This document shows, piece by piece, positions 1-7,104 of a DNA stretch of 64,000 nt (positions are counted from its first letter, which is position 1; every line of letters begins with the position of its first letter). Location: positions 124,001-188,000 of the forward strand of contig NZ_JBLZPK010000057.1 of NCBI RefSeq assembly GCF_049199905.1, given 5' to 3'. The DNA comes from Shinella sp032095155. Lineage in GTDB: Bacteria; Pseudomonadota; Alphaproteobacteria; Rhizobiales; Rhizobiaceae. A program made the position numbers and the translations under genes. The notes below the pieces were generated by a model that did not search any database, was not told the DNA's origin, and worked only from the letters and a program-made list of their open reading frames with translations.

Positions 1-800
1 CCGCGATATCAGGGATGGCTACGACGTGACGACGCCGGACCGCGTCTGGCTCTCCTTCAACTGGCTGACCCACCGCCGCAGCCCCGCCGATATTCTCGGC
101 GAATTCCGCACAGTCGTGACCGGCGCGCTGAACGCGGCGCTGGAAGCGCAGGATGCCCATCAGGCACGTTATCGCGGCCGGCCGNNNNNNNNNNNNNNNN
201 NNNNNNNNNNNNNNNNNNNNNNNNNNNNNNNNNNNNNNNNNNNNNNNNNNNNNNNNNNNNNNNNNNNNNNNNNNNNNNNNNNNNNNNNNNNNNNNNNNNN
301 NNNNNNNNNNNNNNNNNNNAGGCGGCACCGATCCTCTGAAGGTCAGCCGGGAGATCGTGGCGGCAGCTGCGACGGAAGCAGGGATCGAGGGCCCCGCCGT
401 CATTATCGGCTTCGGCAGCCTGCATTATCCGCTGGTCCATCTGGAGCGCGCCGGCGAGACCGGGCGCTTGATACAGGGCCGGCTGGAAACGGTCATGCAG
501 GACGCCGCCAGGCGGCACGGCACGTCGATCAAGTTCAAGCAGATCTTTGCCGGCATTTCCGACATGAGCTTCTTCGGCCATCGGCCGAACGCCGGCGAAA
601 CCGGCCTGCTCGCCGCCAACACGCCATCGGCGGCCTTCACCGACAACGCGCCGGACGGACTGCTGTCTTTCCCGACGGTCAATATCGGGCCGTGGGGGCG
701 GGATTATCACCAGAAGTGGGAGCGCGTGCATGCGCCCTATACGTTCGAGGTTCTGCCGGATCTGGTGTTCGAATCGGCGCTGGTTTGGCTGGCGGCATAG
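1..800 (+). CDS. RocB-like M20 family hydrolase, 5'-truncated and interrupted by an assembly gap
   Basis: The reading frame is already open at base 1 and ends at the TAG at 798-800, so the N terminus lies outside the window. Readable segments include PDRVWLSFNWLTHRR before the gap and DMSFFGHRP, FPTVNIGPWGRDYHQKWERV and FEVLPDL after it. These resemble RocB, the M20 zinc-peptidase relative linked to arginine use in Bacillus. The metal-binding half of the fold is missing or hidden. The frame before the N run differs from the frame after it, so the placeholder length is wrong or there is a frameshift inside the gap. The gene converges on the aminotransferase. The substrate cannot be judged from this piece. 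Confidence 0.7.
185..319. other. assembly gap (135 N)
   Basis: This is a run of 135 unknown bases inside the RocB-like gene. The coding frame changes across it, so the true length is probably not a multiple of three equal to this placeholder. Confidence 0.98.
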
Positions 801-828
801 GCAGGCAAGACCCTCTCTGCCTGCCGGC

Positions 829-946
829 ATCTCCCCCACGAGGGGGGAGAAAAGCCAGCGGCAAGCTCCTCGCAAGAAATCGTTAGCCGAGAGTGCCGCA
901 GGTTAGTCCCTCCCCCTTGTGGGGAGGGATTTAGGGAGGGGTTTCC
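829..946. repeat. pair of GC-rich palindromic intergenic repeats
   Basis: Two inverted repeats lie between convergent genes. One has arms TCTCCCCC and GGGGGAGA at about 830-850. The other has arms CCCTCCCC and GGGGAGGG at about 908-928, followed by a further AGGGAGGGG. Palindromes of this look are scattered between genes in rhizobial genomes. They may also end transcription from both sides, although neither has a clear T-run. Confidence 0.6.
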
Positions 947-948
947 GC

Positions 949-2172
949 TCAGGCTGCAAGCCGCTCGGTATTTAGCAGACGACCGAGACGGGAAATCCCC
1001 TCCTCGATGGTCGCCGCATCGGCGCAGGAGAAGCTGAGGCGCAGCGTGTTGGCACCGCTGCCGTCGGCGTGGAAGGCCTGACCGGGCACGAAGGCGACCT
1101 TTTCCGTCTCGATGGAGCGGGCAAGCAGTTTCGCGCCGTCCATGCCGGCCGGCAGCGTCACCCAGACGAACATGCCGCCTTCCGGCTTCGTCCAGGAAAC
1201 GCCTTCCGGCATGTATTTCTGGAGCGCCGCCAGCATGGCATCGCGGCGTGCGCTGTAGGCGGCCTTGATCTTCGCCACCTGCGCGTCGAAACCGCGCTCG
1301 GCGACATGAGCGATGGCCATCTGGTTGATGGTCGAGGAATGCAGGTCCGCCGCCTGCTTCATCAGCACGAGCTTGCGGATAACGGGCGCGGCCGCGACGA
1401 TGTAGCCGACGCGCAGGCCCGGAGCCAGCGTCTTGGAGAAGGAGCCGCAGTAGATGGTACGGGCGGCGTCGATATCGCCGGTCTTGGCGATTTCCAGCGC
1501 CAGGATCGGCGGCACGGCTTCGCCGTCATAGCGCAGCGACTGGTAGGCCGCGTCCTCGATGACGGGGATGTCCAGTTCTTCGGCAAGCGACAGCAGCTTT
1601 TCGCGGCCGGCGCGATCGACGGTTTCGCCGGTCGGATTGGCGAAATCGGCCGAGAGATAGGCAAACTTGACGCGGCCGCCCGCGTCCGTCGCTGTGGCGC
1701 GATAAGCGTCCGGCGTGCGGTTGCCCTGAAGGTTCAGGCGGTCATAGGTCGGCTCATAGGCATTGAAGGCCTGCAGCGCGCCGAGATAGGTCGGCCAGGT
1801 GACGAGCGCGGTGTCCTTCGGCGACAGGAAGAGTTTGCCGAGATAGTCGAGGCCCTGCTGCGAACCGGAGACGATGAAGACATTGTCGGCGGTGCAGGGA
1901 ATGTCGAGCTTGCCCATTTCGCCGGCAAGCCACTCGCGCAGAGGCTTATAGCCCTCGCTGACGGAATATTGCAGGCCTGCATTGGCGCCCTCGCCGGCCA
2001 GCACGTCCGTATAGGCGGCGGAGAAGGCTTCCTTGGGAAACAGGGCCGGATCCGGAATACCGCCGGCAAACGAGATGATATCGGGCCGCTCCAGCAGTTT
2101 CAGGAGTTCACGGATTTCGGATGCCTTCATCCGCGACGCGCGGGTCGCGAAGGCCTGTTCCCATTTGAACAT
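949..2172 (-). CDS. PLP-dependent class I/II aminotransferase (2-aminoadipate / MocR-type fold)
   Basis: This 407-aa fold-type I aminotransferase moves an amino group between an amino acid and a 2-oxo acid using pyridoxal phosphate in the cytoplasm. The Schiff-base lysine is K247 in CGSFSKTLAPGLR. The conserved DFANPTGE and DAAYQSLRYDG segments hold the cofactor ring. The N-terminal SFAGGIPDPALFP matches the LysN/2-aminoadipate and valine-pyruvate type subgroup. The start at 2172 is chosen because GAGGAAA sits 8 nt upstream. An upstream in-frame ATG at 2205 has no such site. A 29-bp dyad lies about 50 bp upstream. The exact amino donor is not predictable. Confidence 0.88.
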   Translation of the reverse strand: MFKWEQAFATRASRMKASEIRELLKLLERPDIISFAGGIPDPALFPKEAFSAAYTDVLAGEGANAGLQYSVSEGYKPLREWLAGEMGKLDIPCTADNVFIVSGSQQGLDYLGKLFLSPKDTALVTWPTYLGALQAFNAYEPTYDRLNLQGNRTPDAYRATATDAGGRVKFAYLSADFANPTGETVDRAGREKLLSLAEELDIPVIEDAAYQSLRYDGEAVPPILALEIAKTGDIDAARTIYCGSFSKTLAPGLRVGYIVAAAPVIRKLVLMKQAADLHSSTINQMAIAHVAERGFDAQVAKIKAAYSARRDAMLAALQKYMPEGVSWTKPEGGMFVWVTLPAGMDGAKLLARSIETEKVAFVPGQAFHADGSGANTLRLSFSCADAATIEEGISRLGRLLNTERLAA

Positions 2173-2220
2173 AGGGGTTTCCTCGGGCTTGTTGTTTGAA
2201 CGCACCTCATCACGGCGCCG

Positions 2221-2249
2221 TATTTATGTCAATAATGCTGACCTAAATA
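2221..2249. promoter_or_regulatory. 29-bp dyad, candidate operator for the aminotransferase
   Basis: Arms TATTTATGTCA and TGACCTAAATA flank ATAATGC, with one mismatch over 11 pairs. The site sits 49 bp upstream of the aminotransferase start, where a regulator could block or recruit polymerase. The regulator is not identified. Confidence 0.6.
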
Positions 2250-2346
2250 TTCGCACGGAGAAAAAGGTGCACCAACAAGGTTTCGCGCAGACATAGACTT
2301 TCCGGAGCATCCCTGCTCCGGTTGCCGTTTCAGACTGCGGGAGCGC

Positions 2347-2448
2347 TCAGGTGGCGCGGTCGCTGTAAAGGCTGAGCAGGACAAGCATGGCTATACTGCC
2401 CAGGATAAAGAGGTCGAACCAGGCGAAGTATTGGATAATCGTGGTCAT
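2347..2448 (-). CDS. 33-aa single-pass membrane microprotein
   Basis: The peptide starts MTTIIQYFAWFDLFILGSIA and ends LLSLYSDRAT. Residues 10-27 form one hydrophobic segment with no charged residue after Asp12, so it should span the inner membrane once. A perfect AGGAGG lies 8 nt upstream of the ATG, which is the best ribosome site in this stretch and the main reason to call it real. It is alone between the aminotransferase and ilvC. I do not recognise a family. A role as a small subunit or regulator of a membrane complex is only a guess. Confidence 0.6.
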   Translation of the reverse strand: MTTIIQYFAWFDLFILGSIAMLVLLSLYSDRAT

Positions 2449-2583
2449 CGCACCATCCTCCTGACGGCTGAACGAAACACTTGCGTATTTTGTTCCCGTT
2501 TCGCCGTCCGCGCAAGATTATTACTTGCTGCGCCGCAATAGATCAGAGGATGCGCTGCATTATTTCAGATTGACTGAAATAGA

Positions 2584-2608
2584 GGGCCGGGCGGATAACG
2601 CCCGGTCC
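2584..2608 (-). terminator. stem-loop downstream of ilvC
   Basis: A roughly 10-bp stem (CCGGGCG with CGCCCGG at its core, GATAA loop) lies just past the ilvC tail copy. On the minus strand it is followed by CTATTTC, a weak T-rich tail. Confidence 0.5.
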
Positions 2609-2634
2609 TTCGTCTGCGCTTTCGCGCAGGACGA

Positions 2635-2673
2635 TTAGTTGACGGCCTTGTCGACCGGCTTGTTCTTGCCGAT
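2635..2673 (-). repeat. partial duplication of the ilvC 3' end (13 codons)
   Basis: The last 13 codons of ilvC including the stop (2724-2762) reappear here with 36 of 39 bases identical, reading IGKNKPVDKAVN-stop against IGKNKLVDKAVN-stop. The copies are 89 bp apart, so the second copy is out of frame with ilvC and is not translated as part of it. Such a duplicated gene tail can be left by recombination or by loss of an integrated element. Confidence 0.85.
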
Positions 2674-2723
2674 CACCGCATTGCCGCAGGCATGCAAGCA
2701 ATCAACGGGGATCGGCAAGCCAC

Positions 2724-3743
2724 TTAGTTGACAGCCTTGTCGACGAGCTTGTTCTTGCCGATCCACGGCATCATGCCGCGCAGCTTCGCACCGACTTCTT
2801 CGATCTGGTGCGAGTCGTTGTTGCGACGGATGCCCTTGAAGCGTGCGCCGCCGGCCTTCCATTCCTGCATCCACTCGGAGGTGAACTTGCCGGTCTGGAT
2901 GTCGTTGAGGACGCGCTTCATTTCAGCCTTGGTGTCGGCGGTGATGATGCGCGGACCCGTGACGTATTCGCCCCACTCGGCTGTGTTGGAGATCGAGTAG
3001 TTCATGTTGGCGATGCCGCCTTCATAGATCAGGTCGACGATGAGCTTTACTTCGTGCAGGCACTCGAAATAGGCCATTTCCGGCGCGTAACCGGCTTCGA
3101 CCAGCGTTTCGAAGCCGGCGCGGATCAGCTCGACGAGACCGCCGCACAGAACGACCTGTTCGCCGAAGAGGTCGGTTTCGCACTCTTCCTTGAAGTTGGT
3201 TTCGATGATGCCCGAACGGCCGCCGCCGACGCCGCAGGCGTAGGAGAGCGCGAGGTCAAGCGCGTTGCCCGAAGCGTTCTGGTGAACGGCAACGAGGCAG
3301 GGAACGCCGCCGCCCTTCTGGTATTCGCCGCGAACCGTGTGGCCCGGGCCCTTCGGCGCGATCATGACGACGTCGACCGAGGACTTCGGCTCGATGAGGC
3401 CGAAATGCACATTGAGGCCGTGGGCGAACGCGATGGCGGCGCCGTCACGGATGTTGCCGGCGATTTCGGCCTTGTAGATGTCGGCCTGGAGTTCGTCCGG
3501 GGTCGCCATCATCAGGAGGTCGGCCCACTTGGCGGCTTCGGCGACCGTCATGACCTTGAAGCCGTCGGCTTCGGCCTTCTTGATCGTCGGCGAACCGGCC
3601 TTGAGCGCGATCACAACGCCCTTGGCGCCGGAATCCTTGAGGTTGAGGGCGTGAGCACGGCCCTGCGAGCCGTAGCCGACGATGGCGACGTTCTTCGCCT
3701 TGATGAGGTTGAGATCGGCATCACGATCGTAATAGACGCGCAT
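2724..3743 (-). CDS. ilvC: ketol-acid reductoisomerase (class I)
   Basis: This 339-aa enzyme catalyses the second common step of isoleucine and valine synthesis: NADPH- and Mg-dependent rearrangement and reduction of acetolactate or acetohydroxybutyrate. The Rossmann motif GYGSQG is at residues 23-28, and the knotted C-terminal domain carries the metal-binding ETDLFGEQ. The length is that of the short class I form. A purine-rich AAGGGAAGGAA precedes the ATG. It works with ilvBN at 20.5-22.9 kb but is not linked to it. No attenuator like the ilvBN one is visible upstream; only 58 bases separate it from the TetR gene. Its last 13 codons are duplicated just downstream. Confidence 0.97.
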   Translation of the reverse strand: MRVYYDRDADLNLIKAKNVAIVGYGSQGRAHALNLKDSGAKGVVIALKAGSPTIKKAEADGFKVMTVAEAAKWADLLMMATPDELQADIYKAEIAGNIRDGAAIAFAHGLNVHFGLIEPKSSVDVVMIAPKGPGHTVRGEYQKGGGVPCLVAVHQNASGNALDLALSYACGVGGGRSGIIETNFKEECETDLFGEQVVLCGGLVELIRAGFETLVEAGYAPEMAYFECLHEVKLIVDLIYEGGIANMNYSISNTAEWGEYVTGPRIITADTKAEMKRVLNDIQTGKFTSEWMQEWKAGGARFKGIRRNNDSHQIEEVGAKLRGMMPWIGKNKLVDKAVN

Positions 3744-3801
3744 CGATGGTTCCTTCCCTTGCTGTCTGTTTGAACCTGAACCGGCGGTTTTCCTGCCGGC
3801 C

Positions 3802-4458
3802 TTACCCTTTCGCGCCGTGAAGCGTCAGGAAGGCGTCGACCGCCTTCTCCGCGCGTGGCGAGAATTCCTTTTTGAGTGCGCTAGCGTCCTCGCCCAGCAA
3901 CATGCGCAGATGCATGTCGGAGACTACAAGGCCGTAGAGCGTGCCGTATGCCTCGTCGGCGGTGTCGAATGCAAGCAGCTTCGCCTTGCGGCCGGCTTCG
4001 AGCAGCGCTGCGGCACGCTTGCCGATCTGCCGGCGGCCGCGCTCCTGCAGCAGGCGGCCGAGACCGGCGCCCTCGCGGCTCGCCTGGCCGATGGCAAGGC
4101 GGTTCAGCGCCAGCGACACGTCGCCCGAGAGCACGTCGATCAGATCGCCTGCGAAGGCGACGAGATGCTTGCGCAGGCTTTCCGCCGTCAGGGCGCGCGC
4201 ATCGACCTCGACGGTGCGCACCTTGCCGGCCTGGTAGGTGATCATCGCCGAGATCAACCCGTCGCGATCGCCGAACCACTTATAAAGACTTTCCTTCGAA
4301 CAGTTCGCAGCACGCGCCACTCCGGCCGTGGTCAGGGCCCGTTCGCCGCCCTCCACCAGCAGGCCGAGCGCACGCTCCAGCACCGCGCCCTGACGTTCCG
4401 TCAGTCCCGCGGCGGCCGCGCCCGTCTTTGCCTGCTCTGCGATATGCAAGATTTCCAC
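3802..4458 (-). CDS. TetR family transcriptional regulator
   Basis: This 218-aa repressor has an N-terminal helix-turn-helix at about residues 38-62 (LTTAGVARAANCSKESLYKW, the usual TetR recognition pattern with Lys-Glu-Ser-Leu-Tyr-Lys-Trp-Phe). The helical C-terminal ligand domain lacks enough identity to name a ligand. The start is uncertain: GTG at 4458 has a poor ribosome site, and TTG at 4449 has GGTGGA just upstream. A perfect 14-bp palindrome 12 bases before the start suggests autorepression. ilvC follows 58 bp downstream in the same direction, so read-through control of ilvC is possible but unproven. Confidence 0.85.
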   Translation of the reverse strand: MEILHIAEQAKTGAAAAGLTERQGAVLERALGLLVEGGERALTTAGVARAANCSKESLYKWFGDRDGLISAMITYQAGKVRTVEVDARALTAESLRKHLVAFAGDLIDVLSGDVSLALNRLAIGQASREGAGLGRLLQERGRRQIGKRAAALLEAGRKAKLLAFDTADEAYGTLYGLVVSDMHLRMLLGEDASALKKEFSPRAEKAVDAFLTLHGAKG

Positions 4459-4470
4459 CCGTCATTTTGC

Positions 4471-4484
4471 GTACCGTACGGTAC
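4471..4484. promoter_or_regulatory. TetR operator candidate
   Basis: GTACCGTACGGTAC is a perfect 14-bp palindrome, and the flanks extend the GTACGGTACGG pattern. It lies 12 bases upstream of the TetR start, the usual place for an autoregulatory operator. Confidence 0.7.
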
Positions 4485-4738
4485 GGTTCGCATCTTCTAG
4501 CGATGTCCGGTGCCCTGGTCAACGCTCTTCTTGCCGAAGCTGAAAAAACTGCGATTTGGTATCTTGATATTTCGGCGTGCGGACACAGGCCCGCACCGCA
4601 ATGCACAAAGCGGCTCAAAAATTTCTTTCGCCTATGTCGCTGTTTTGAAACAGAACTCCAAGGGAGTGCGATCGCGAGCCGGCTCACAATAAAATATTTC
4701 GCTTCCCAATCCGTTTCCCCTTGTTAAGATTTGTGAGA

Positions 4739-4844
4739 CCTGCGGTGCAGCAGGCCGATTTGCGTCGCGGATCGGCAAGCCTGAACCCAGGGGTCTATGT
4801 ACAGGAGTAACAAGCGAAACGCCCTTACGCCAAGGAGACAGAAA
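4739..4844 (+). promoter_or_regulatory. possible structured 5' leader of the 126-aa gene
   Basis: The 386-bp space between the TetR gene and the next gene holds the operator and, close to the + strand gene, two stem-loops in a row: CCTGC/GCAGG (4739-4754) and GCCGAT/ATCGGC (4754-4776). The ribosome site AAGGAG follows at about 4832. I recognise no known riboswitch. The AT-rich stretch at 4688-4735 is a likely promoter area. I see no gene in 4485-4738. Confidence 0.35.
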
Positions 4845-5225
4845 ATGTTGAATTTCCTGCCAGACCTTCACGAAGGACATGCTCCCATCACGCTTCAGCA
4901 ACTGTTTGGTGACGCTCTCGAGGCCTTCGATGCCTGGGAAGACGAACGCGCCGAACCGATGGTGATCTTCGAAGACAAGATCGTTCCCATCGGCGCCGTG
5001 TTCGACAGCATGCTGGACTGCACCGACCTCCTGCCGCGCACCATGGCGGATATCGTCGCCGATTGCCTTGCCCGCAATCCGGCGGCGGAAAATGCCGACA
5101 TCGCCACCTTCGGCGATGCCGCCCGCCTTGCATCCGCCCTCGTCGAACAGCGCCGCCTCTGCGGCGAAGCGGCCATTGCCGCTTTTCTCGACCATAACCG
5201 CGTCGACAAGCGACGCCCCGCCTGA
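4845..5225 (+). CDS. conserved hypothetical protein, 126 aa
   Basis: This is an acidic, mostly helical soluble protein starting MLNFLPDLHEGHAPITLQQL. It has no signal peptide, membrane segment or recognised motif. The start at 4845 is supported by AAGGAG 7 nt upstream; an in-frame ATG at 4797 lacks a comparable site. A strong terminator follows within 10 bases of the stop, so it is a single-gene unit, possibly with a folded leader. I do not recognise the family and give no function. Confidence 0.75.
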   Translation: MLNFLPDLHEGHAPITLQQLFGDALEAFDAWEDERAEPMVIFEDKIVPIGAVFDSMLDCTDLLPRTMADIVADCLARNPAAENADIATFGDAARLASALVEQRRLCGEAAIAAFLDHNRVDKRRPA

Positions 5226-5234
5226 TTTCAGGAA

Positions 5235-5258
5235 AGCCCCGCTCCGGCGGGGCTTTTT
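5235..5258 (+). terminator. intrinsic terminator
   Basis: The stem AGCCCCGC/GCGGGGCT with a TCCG loop is followed by TTTTT. It ends the 126-aa gene. Confidence 0.9.
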
Positions 5259-5286
5259 CGTACCGGCAGCACCCATGCGGGAATAA

Positions 5287-5315
5287 TTGACGGCCCTCGC
5301 CCGTTACGGGAGTAT
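5287..5315 (+). promoter_or_regulatory. sigma-70-type promoter candidate
   Basis: TTGACG (5287-5292), a 17-bp spacer and GAGTAT (5310-5315) lie just upstream of the 99-aa secreted protein gene. The -10 box is imperfect. Confidence 0.4.
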
Positions 5316-5342
5316 CCACACTCCTGTTTCGGATCCCGCGCC

Positions 5343-5642
5343 ATGCTTCGTCTCGTCGCCGCCGCCTTGCTTGTTTCCGTCCTGCCCGCCGCCGCTGCCA
5401 AGGAGCCGCCCTATGTCGGCACCTGGGATTGCGAGGTCTCGACCTTCACCTTCACCGCCGACACCTATGATTCGGGCGAAGGCCCGATGCCGATCCTCAA
5501 GAGCGAAAAGGATGGCGGCGCCTATACGCTGACCTTCGCCGACGACTACCGCATCGGTCTCGCCAATTTCACCGGCACAGAGATGGACTGGGCGTCCGAG
5601 ACGAGCGGCGACATGTTCCATTGCAAGAAGATCCAGAACTAA
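5343..5642 (+). CDS. small secreted hypothetical protein, 99 aa
   Basis: The protein begins MLRLVAAALLVSVLPAAAA, a typical Sec signal peptide with an Ala-X-Ala-type cleavage site near residue 19. The mature part (YVGTWDCEVSTFTF...) has two cysteines, one near the start and one near the end (FHCKKIQN), that could form a disulfide in the periplasm. The beta-rich pattern with GTWDC resembles small lipocalin-like or META-like periplasmic proteins, but I cannot assign a family. It lies 10 bases upstream of the DUF4087 gene and is probably co-transcribed with it. Confidence 0.7.
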   Translation: MLRLVAAALLVSVLPAAAAKEPPYVGTWDCEVSTFTFTADTYDSGEGPMPILKSEKDGGAYTLTFADDYRIGLANFTGTEMDWASETSGDMFHCKKIQN

Positions 5643-5652
5643 GAGCACGCCT

Positions 5653-6015
5653 ATGAAAAAGACCCTTCTTGCCGCGCTCTTCACGCTCGCAACCCTTTCC
5701 ACCGCCGCCAACGCTGCTGAAAGCCGCTGCGGCTGGCTACAGAACCCGACGCCGGGCAACTGGTGGCTGGACGATGCCGACGGCACATGGACGATGATGA
5801 GCCAGGGCGGCGGCACCGAGCCCGACGGCATGGACCGCATTCCCGATATTTCCGAAGGCGACTATGTGCACACCAACGGCAATTACGGCTATGCCTGCGC
5901 CTGCCTGAAGGTCGACACGGATGAAGACGAAGGCCGGATCGTCGCGATTTATTCCTTCCGGCAACTGCCCATCTCGCAATGCGCGAACGACGAGGCACTT
6001 TCCGCACCGGAATAA
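5653..6015 (+). CDS. DUF4087 family secreted protein
   Basis: The 120-aa product has a signal peptide (MKKTLLAALFTLATLSTAANA) and a mature domain with the DUF4087 pattern: RCGWLQNPTPGNWWLDDADG near the start, then SQGG and NYGYACACLKV. The paired cysteines CAC and the outer cysteines suggest disulfides, which fits a periplasmic or secreted location. The function of DUF4087 proteins is unknown to me. The gene probably forms a two-gene unit with the upstream 99-aa secreted protein. Confidence 0.85.
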   Translation: MKKTLLAALFTLATLSTAANAAESRCGWLQNPTPGNWWLDDADGTWTMMSQGGGTEPDGMDRIPDISEGDYVHTNGNYGYACACLKVDTDEDEGRIVAIYSFRQLPISQCANDEALSAPE

Positions 6016-6154
6016 GGACGAGCGTGCGGGCGCGTCTTGACCGGTCGCGCCGAAGCACTTATTTCTCCCGCATCGAGATTTGAACGTTGACGTCGCATTT
6101 GCGGGTTTCCAGCCTGCAGCTCCACGAACTTCCCCTTCAAATTCGACCACCCAA

Positions 6155-6173
6155 GGCCGCCCGACGGGCGGCC
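6155..6173 (+). promoter_or_regulatory. hairpin in the 5' untranslated region of the cold-shock gene
   Basis: GGCCGCCC, loop GAC, GGGCGGCC: a perfect 8-bp stem 34 bases before the start codon. Cold-shock mRNAs often have long folded leaders that control translation. Here the 192-base space before the gene could serve that role. Confidence 0.45.
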
Positions 6174-6207
6174 GAAGATTGATTTGACGGCTAGGAAAGG
6201 TTTCGTC

Positions 6208-6417
6208 ATGGCAACTGGTACCGTAAAGTGGTTCAACACGACCAAGGGCTACGGCTTCATTCAGCAGGACAGCGGTGAGCCGGACGTTTTCGTCCACATC
6301 TCCGCTGTACAGCGCGCGGGCCTCGCTGCCCTCAACGAAGGCCAGAAGGTTTCCTTCGAACTGGTTCGCGACCGTAAGTCCGGCAAGATGTCGGCTGATC
6401 AGCTCGTCGCAGCCTGA
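6208..6417 (+). CDS. CspA-family cold-shock protein
   Basis: This 69-aa single OB-fold binds single-stranded RNA and DNA and melts RNA structure. Both RNP motifs are intact: KGYGFI (RNP1-type) and VFVHIS (RNP2). The start ATGGCAACTGGTACC is the family's normal start, with AGGAAAGG upstream; an in-frame ATG at 6184 would add eight unusual residues. A strong terminator follows. Several paralogues are usual in rhizobia, so no specific letter is given. Confidence 0.95.
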   Translation: MATGTVKWFNTTKGYGFIQQDSGEPDVFVHISAVQRAGLAALNEGQKVSFELVRDRKSGKMSADQLVAA

Positions 6418-6436
6418 TCTGTCGCAACAGACACCG

Positions 6437-6464
6437 AAAAAGGCCGGTTTTACCGGCCTTTTTT
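6437..6464 (+). terminator. intrinsic terminator of the cold-shock gene
   Basis: AAGGCCGGT/ACCGGCCTT stem with a short T loop, followed by a run of six T. The A-tract before it makes it work on both strands, so it may also end the Lrp gene. Confidence 0.92.
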
Positions 6465-6474
6465 GTGCGTGCTT

Positions 6475-6963
6475 TCAGGCATGCTCGACAGGCAGGCGCG
6501 ATCCGCTCTTGAGGCTTTCCATCGAGATCGACGCCGACACGTCGAAAAGCTCGACCCGGCGCACGATGCGCTTGTAGACCACGTCATAGTGCTCGACGCG
6601 TGGCAGCACGATCTTCAAGATGTAATCGTAATTGCCGGTCAGCCGGTGCGCCTCGACGACCTCGGGAATATCCGCGATCGCCTTCGAAAACAGCGCGATC
6701 CAGTCGTCGCTGTGATGGGCGGTCTTGATGAGGGCAAAAACCGTCGTCGGCACACCCATCTTGTCACGATCGAGCAGCGCGACCCGGCCCGCTATATGGC
6801 CGCTCTCCTCCAGCCGCTGGATACGCCGCGCGCAGGCCGAGAGCGACAGGCTCACCTTTTCCGCCAGCATGGAAACGGGCGCACCCGCATCCTCCTGCAA
6901 CAGCGCCAGCAATTTCCGGTCTCGTTCGTCCAGCACGCAGGGATTCTCCATCGCCGCCTTCAT
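6475..6963 (-). CDS. Lrp/AsnC family transcriptional regulator
   Basis: This 162-aa protein has an N-terminal winged HTH (LDERDRKLLALLQEDAGAPV, then VSLSLSACARRIQRLEESG) and a C-terminal RAM/AsnC ligand domain (HRLTGNYDYILKIVLP). Such proteins form octamers that sense amino acids. It is divergent from an Asp/Glu racemase gene 141 bp away, and an AT-rich dyad lies between them. The natural reading is that it controls the racemase and itself. The effector is unknown. Confidence 0.92.
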   Translation of the reverse strand: MKAAMENPCVLDERDRKLLALLQEDAGAPVSMLAEKVSLSLSACARRIQRLEESGHIAGRVALLDRDKMGVPTTVFALIKTAHHSDDWIALFSKAIADIPEVVEAHRLTGNYDYILKIVLPRVEHYDVVYKRIVRRVELFDVSASISMESLKSGSRLPVEHA

Positions 6964-6988
6964 TCACGCAAGCAATGAGCGTCACTTG

Positions 6989-7007
6989 AATTTTATGCAA
7001 GAAAATT
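6989..7007. promoter_or_regulatory. AT-rich dyad, candidate Lrp-type operator
   Basis: AATTTT and AAAATT arms flank a 7-bp centre (ATGCAAG) in the space shared by the Lrp gene and the racemase gene. Lrp-family sites are typically AT-rich dyads of about this size. Confidence 0.5.
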
Positions 7008-7104
7008 TCCTGCCAATTCGTGGATTAGGCGCGAACATTGCGAACAATCGCCGGCGGTTGCACTGCATTCTCCCTGCCATCCAGACAGAGCGGAGGAAAC
7101 GACC

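Noticed and set aside
1069..2199. 376-aa open frame on the plus strand
   Set aside because: Antisense to the aminotransferase, which has clear motifs and a good start.
2635..2874. 79-aa minus-strand open frame ending in a copy of the ilvC tail
   Set aside because: It overlaps ilvC in another frame, so it is a by-product of the duplicated tail and not a gene.
4632..5276. 214-aa minus-strand open frame
   Set aside because: It covers the 126-aa gene in antisense and reads through its terminator. No ribosome site or family match.
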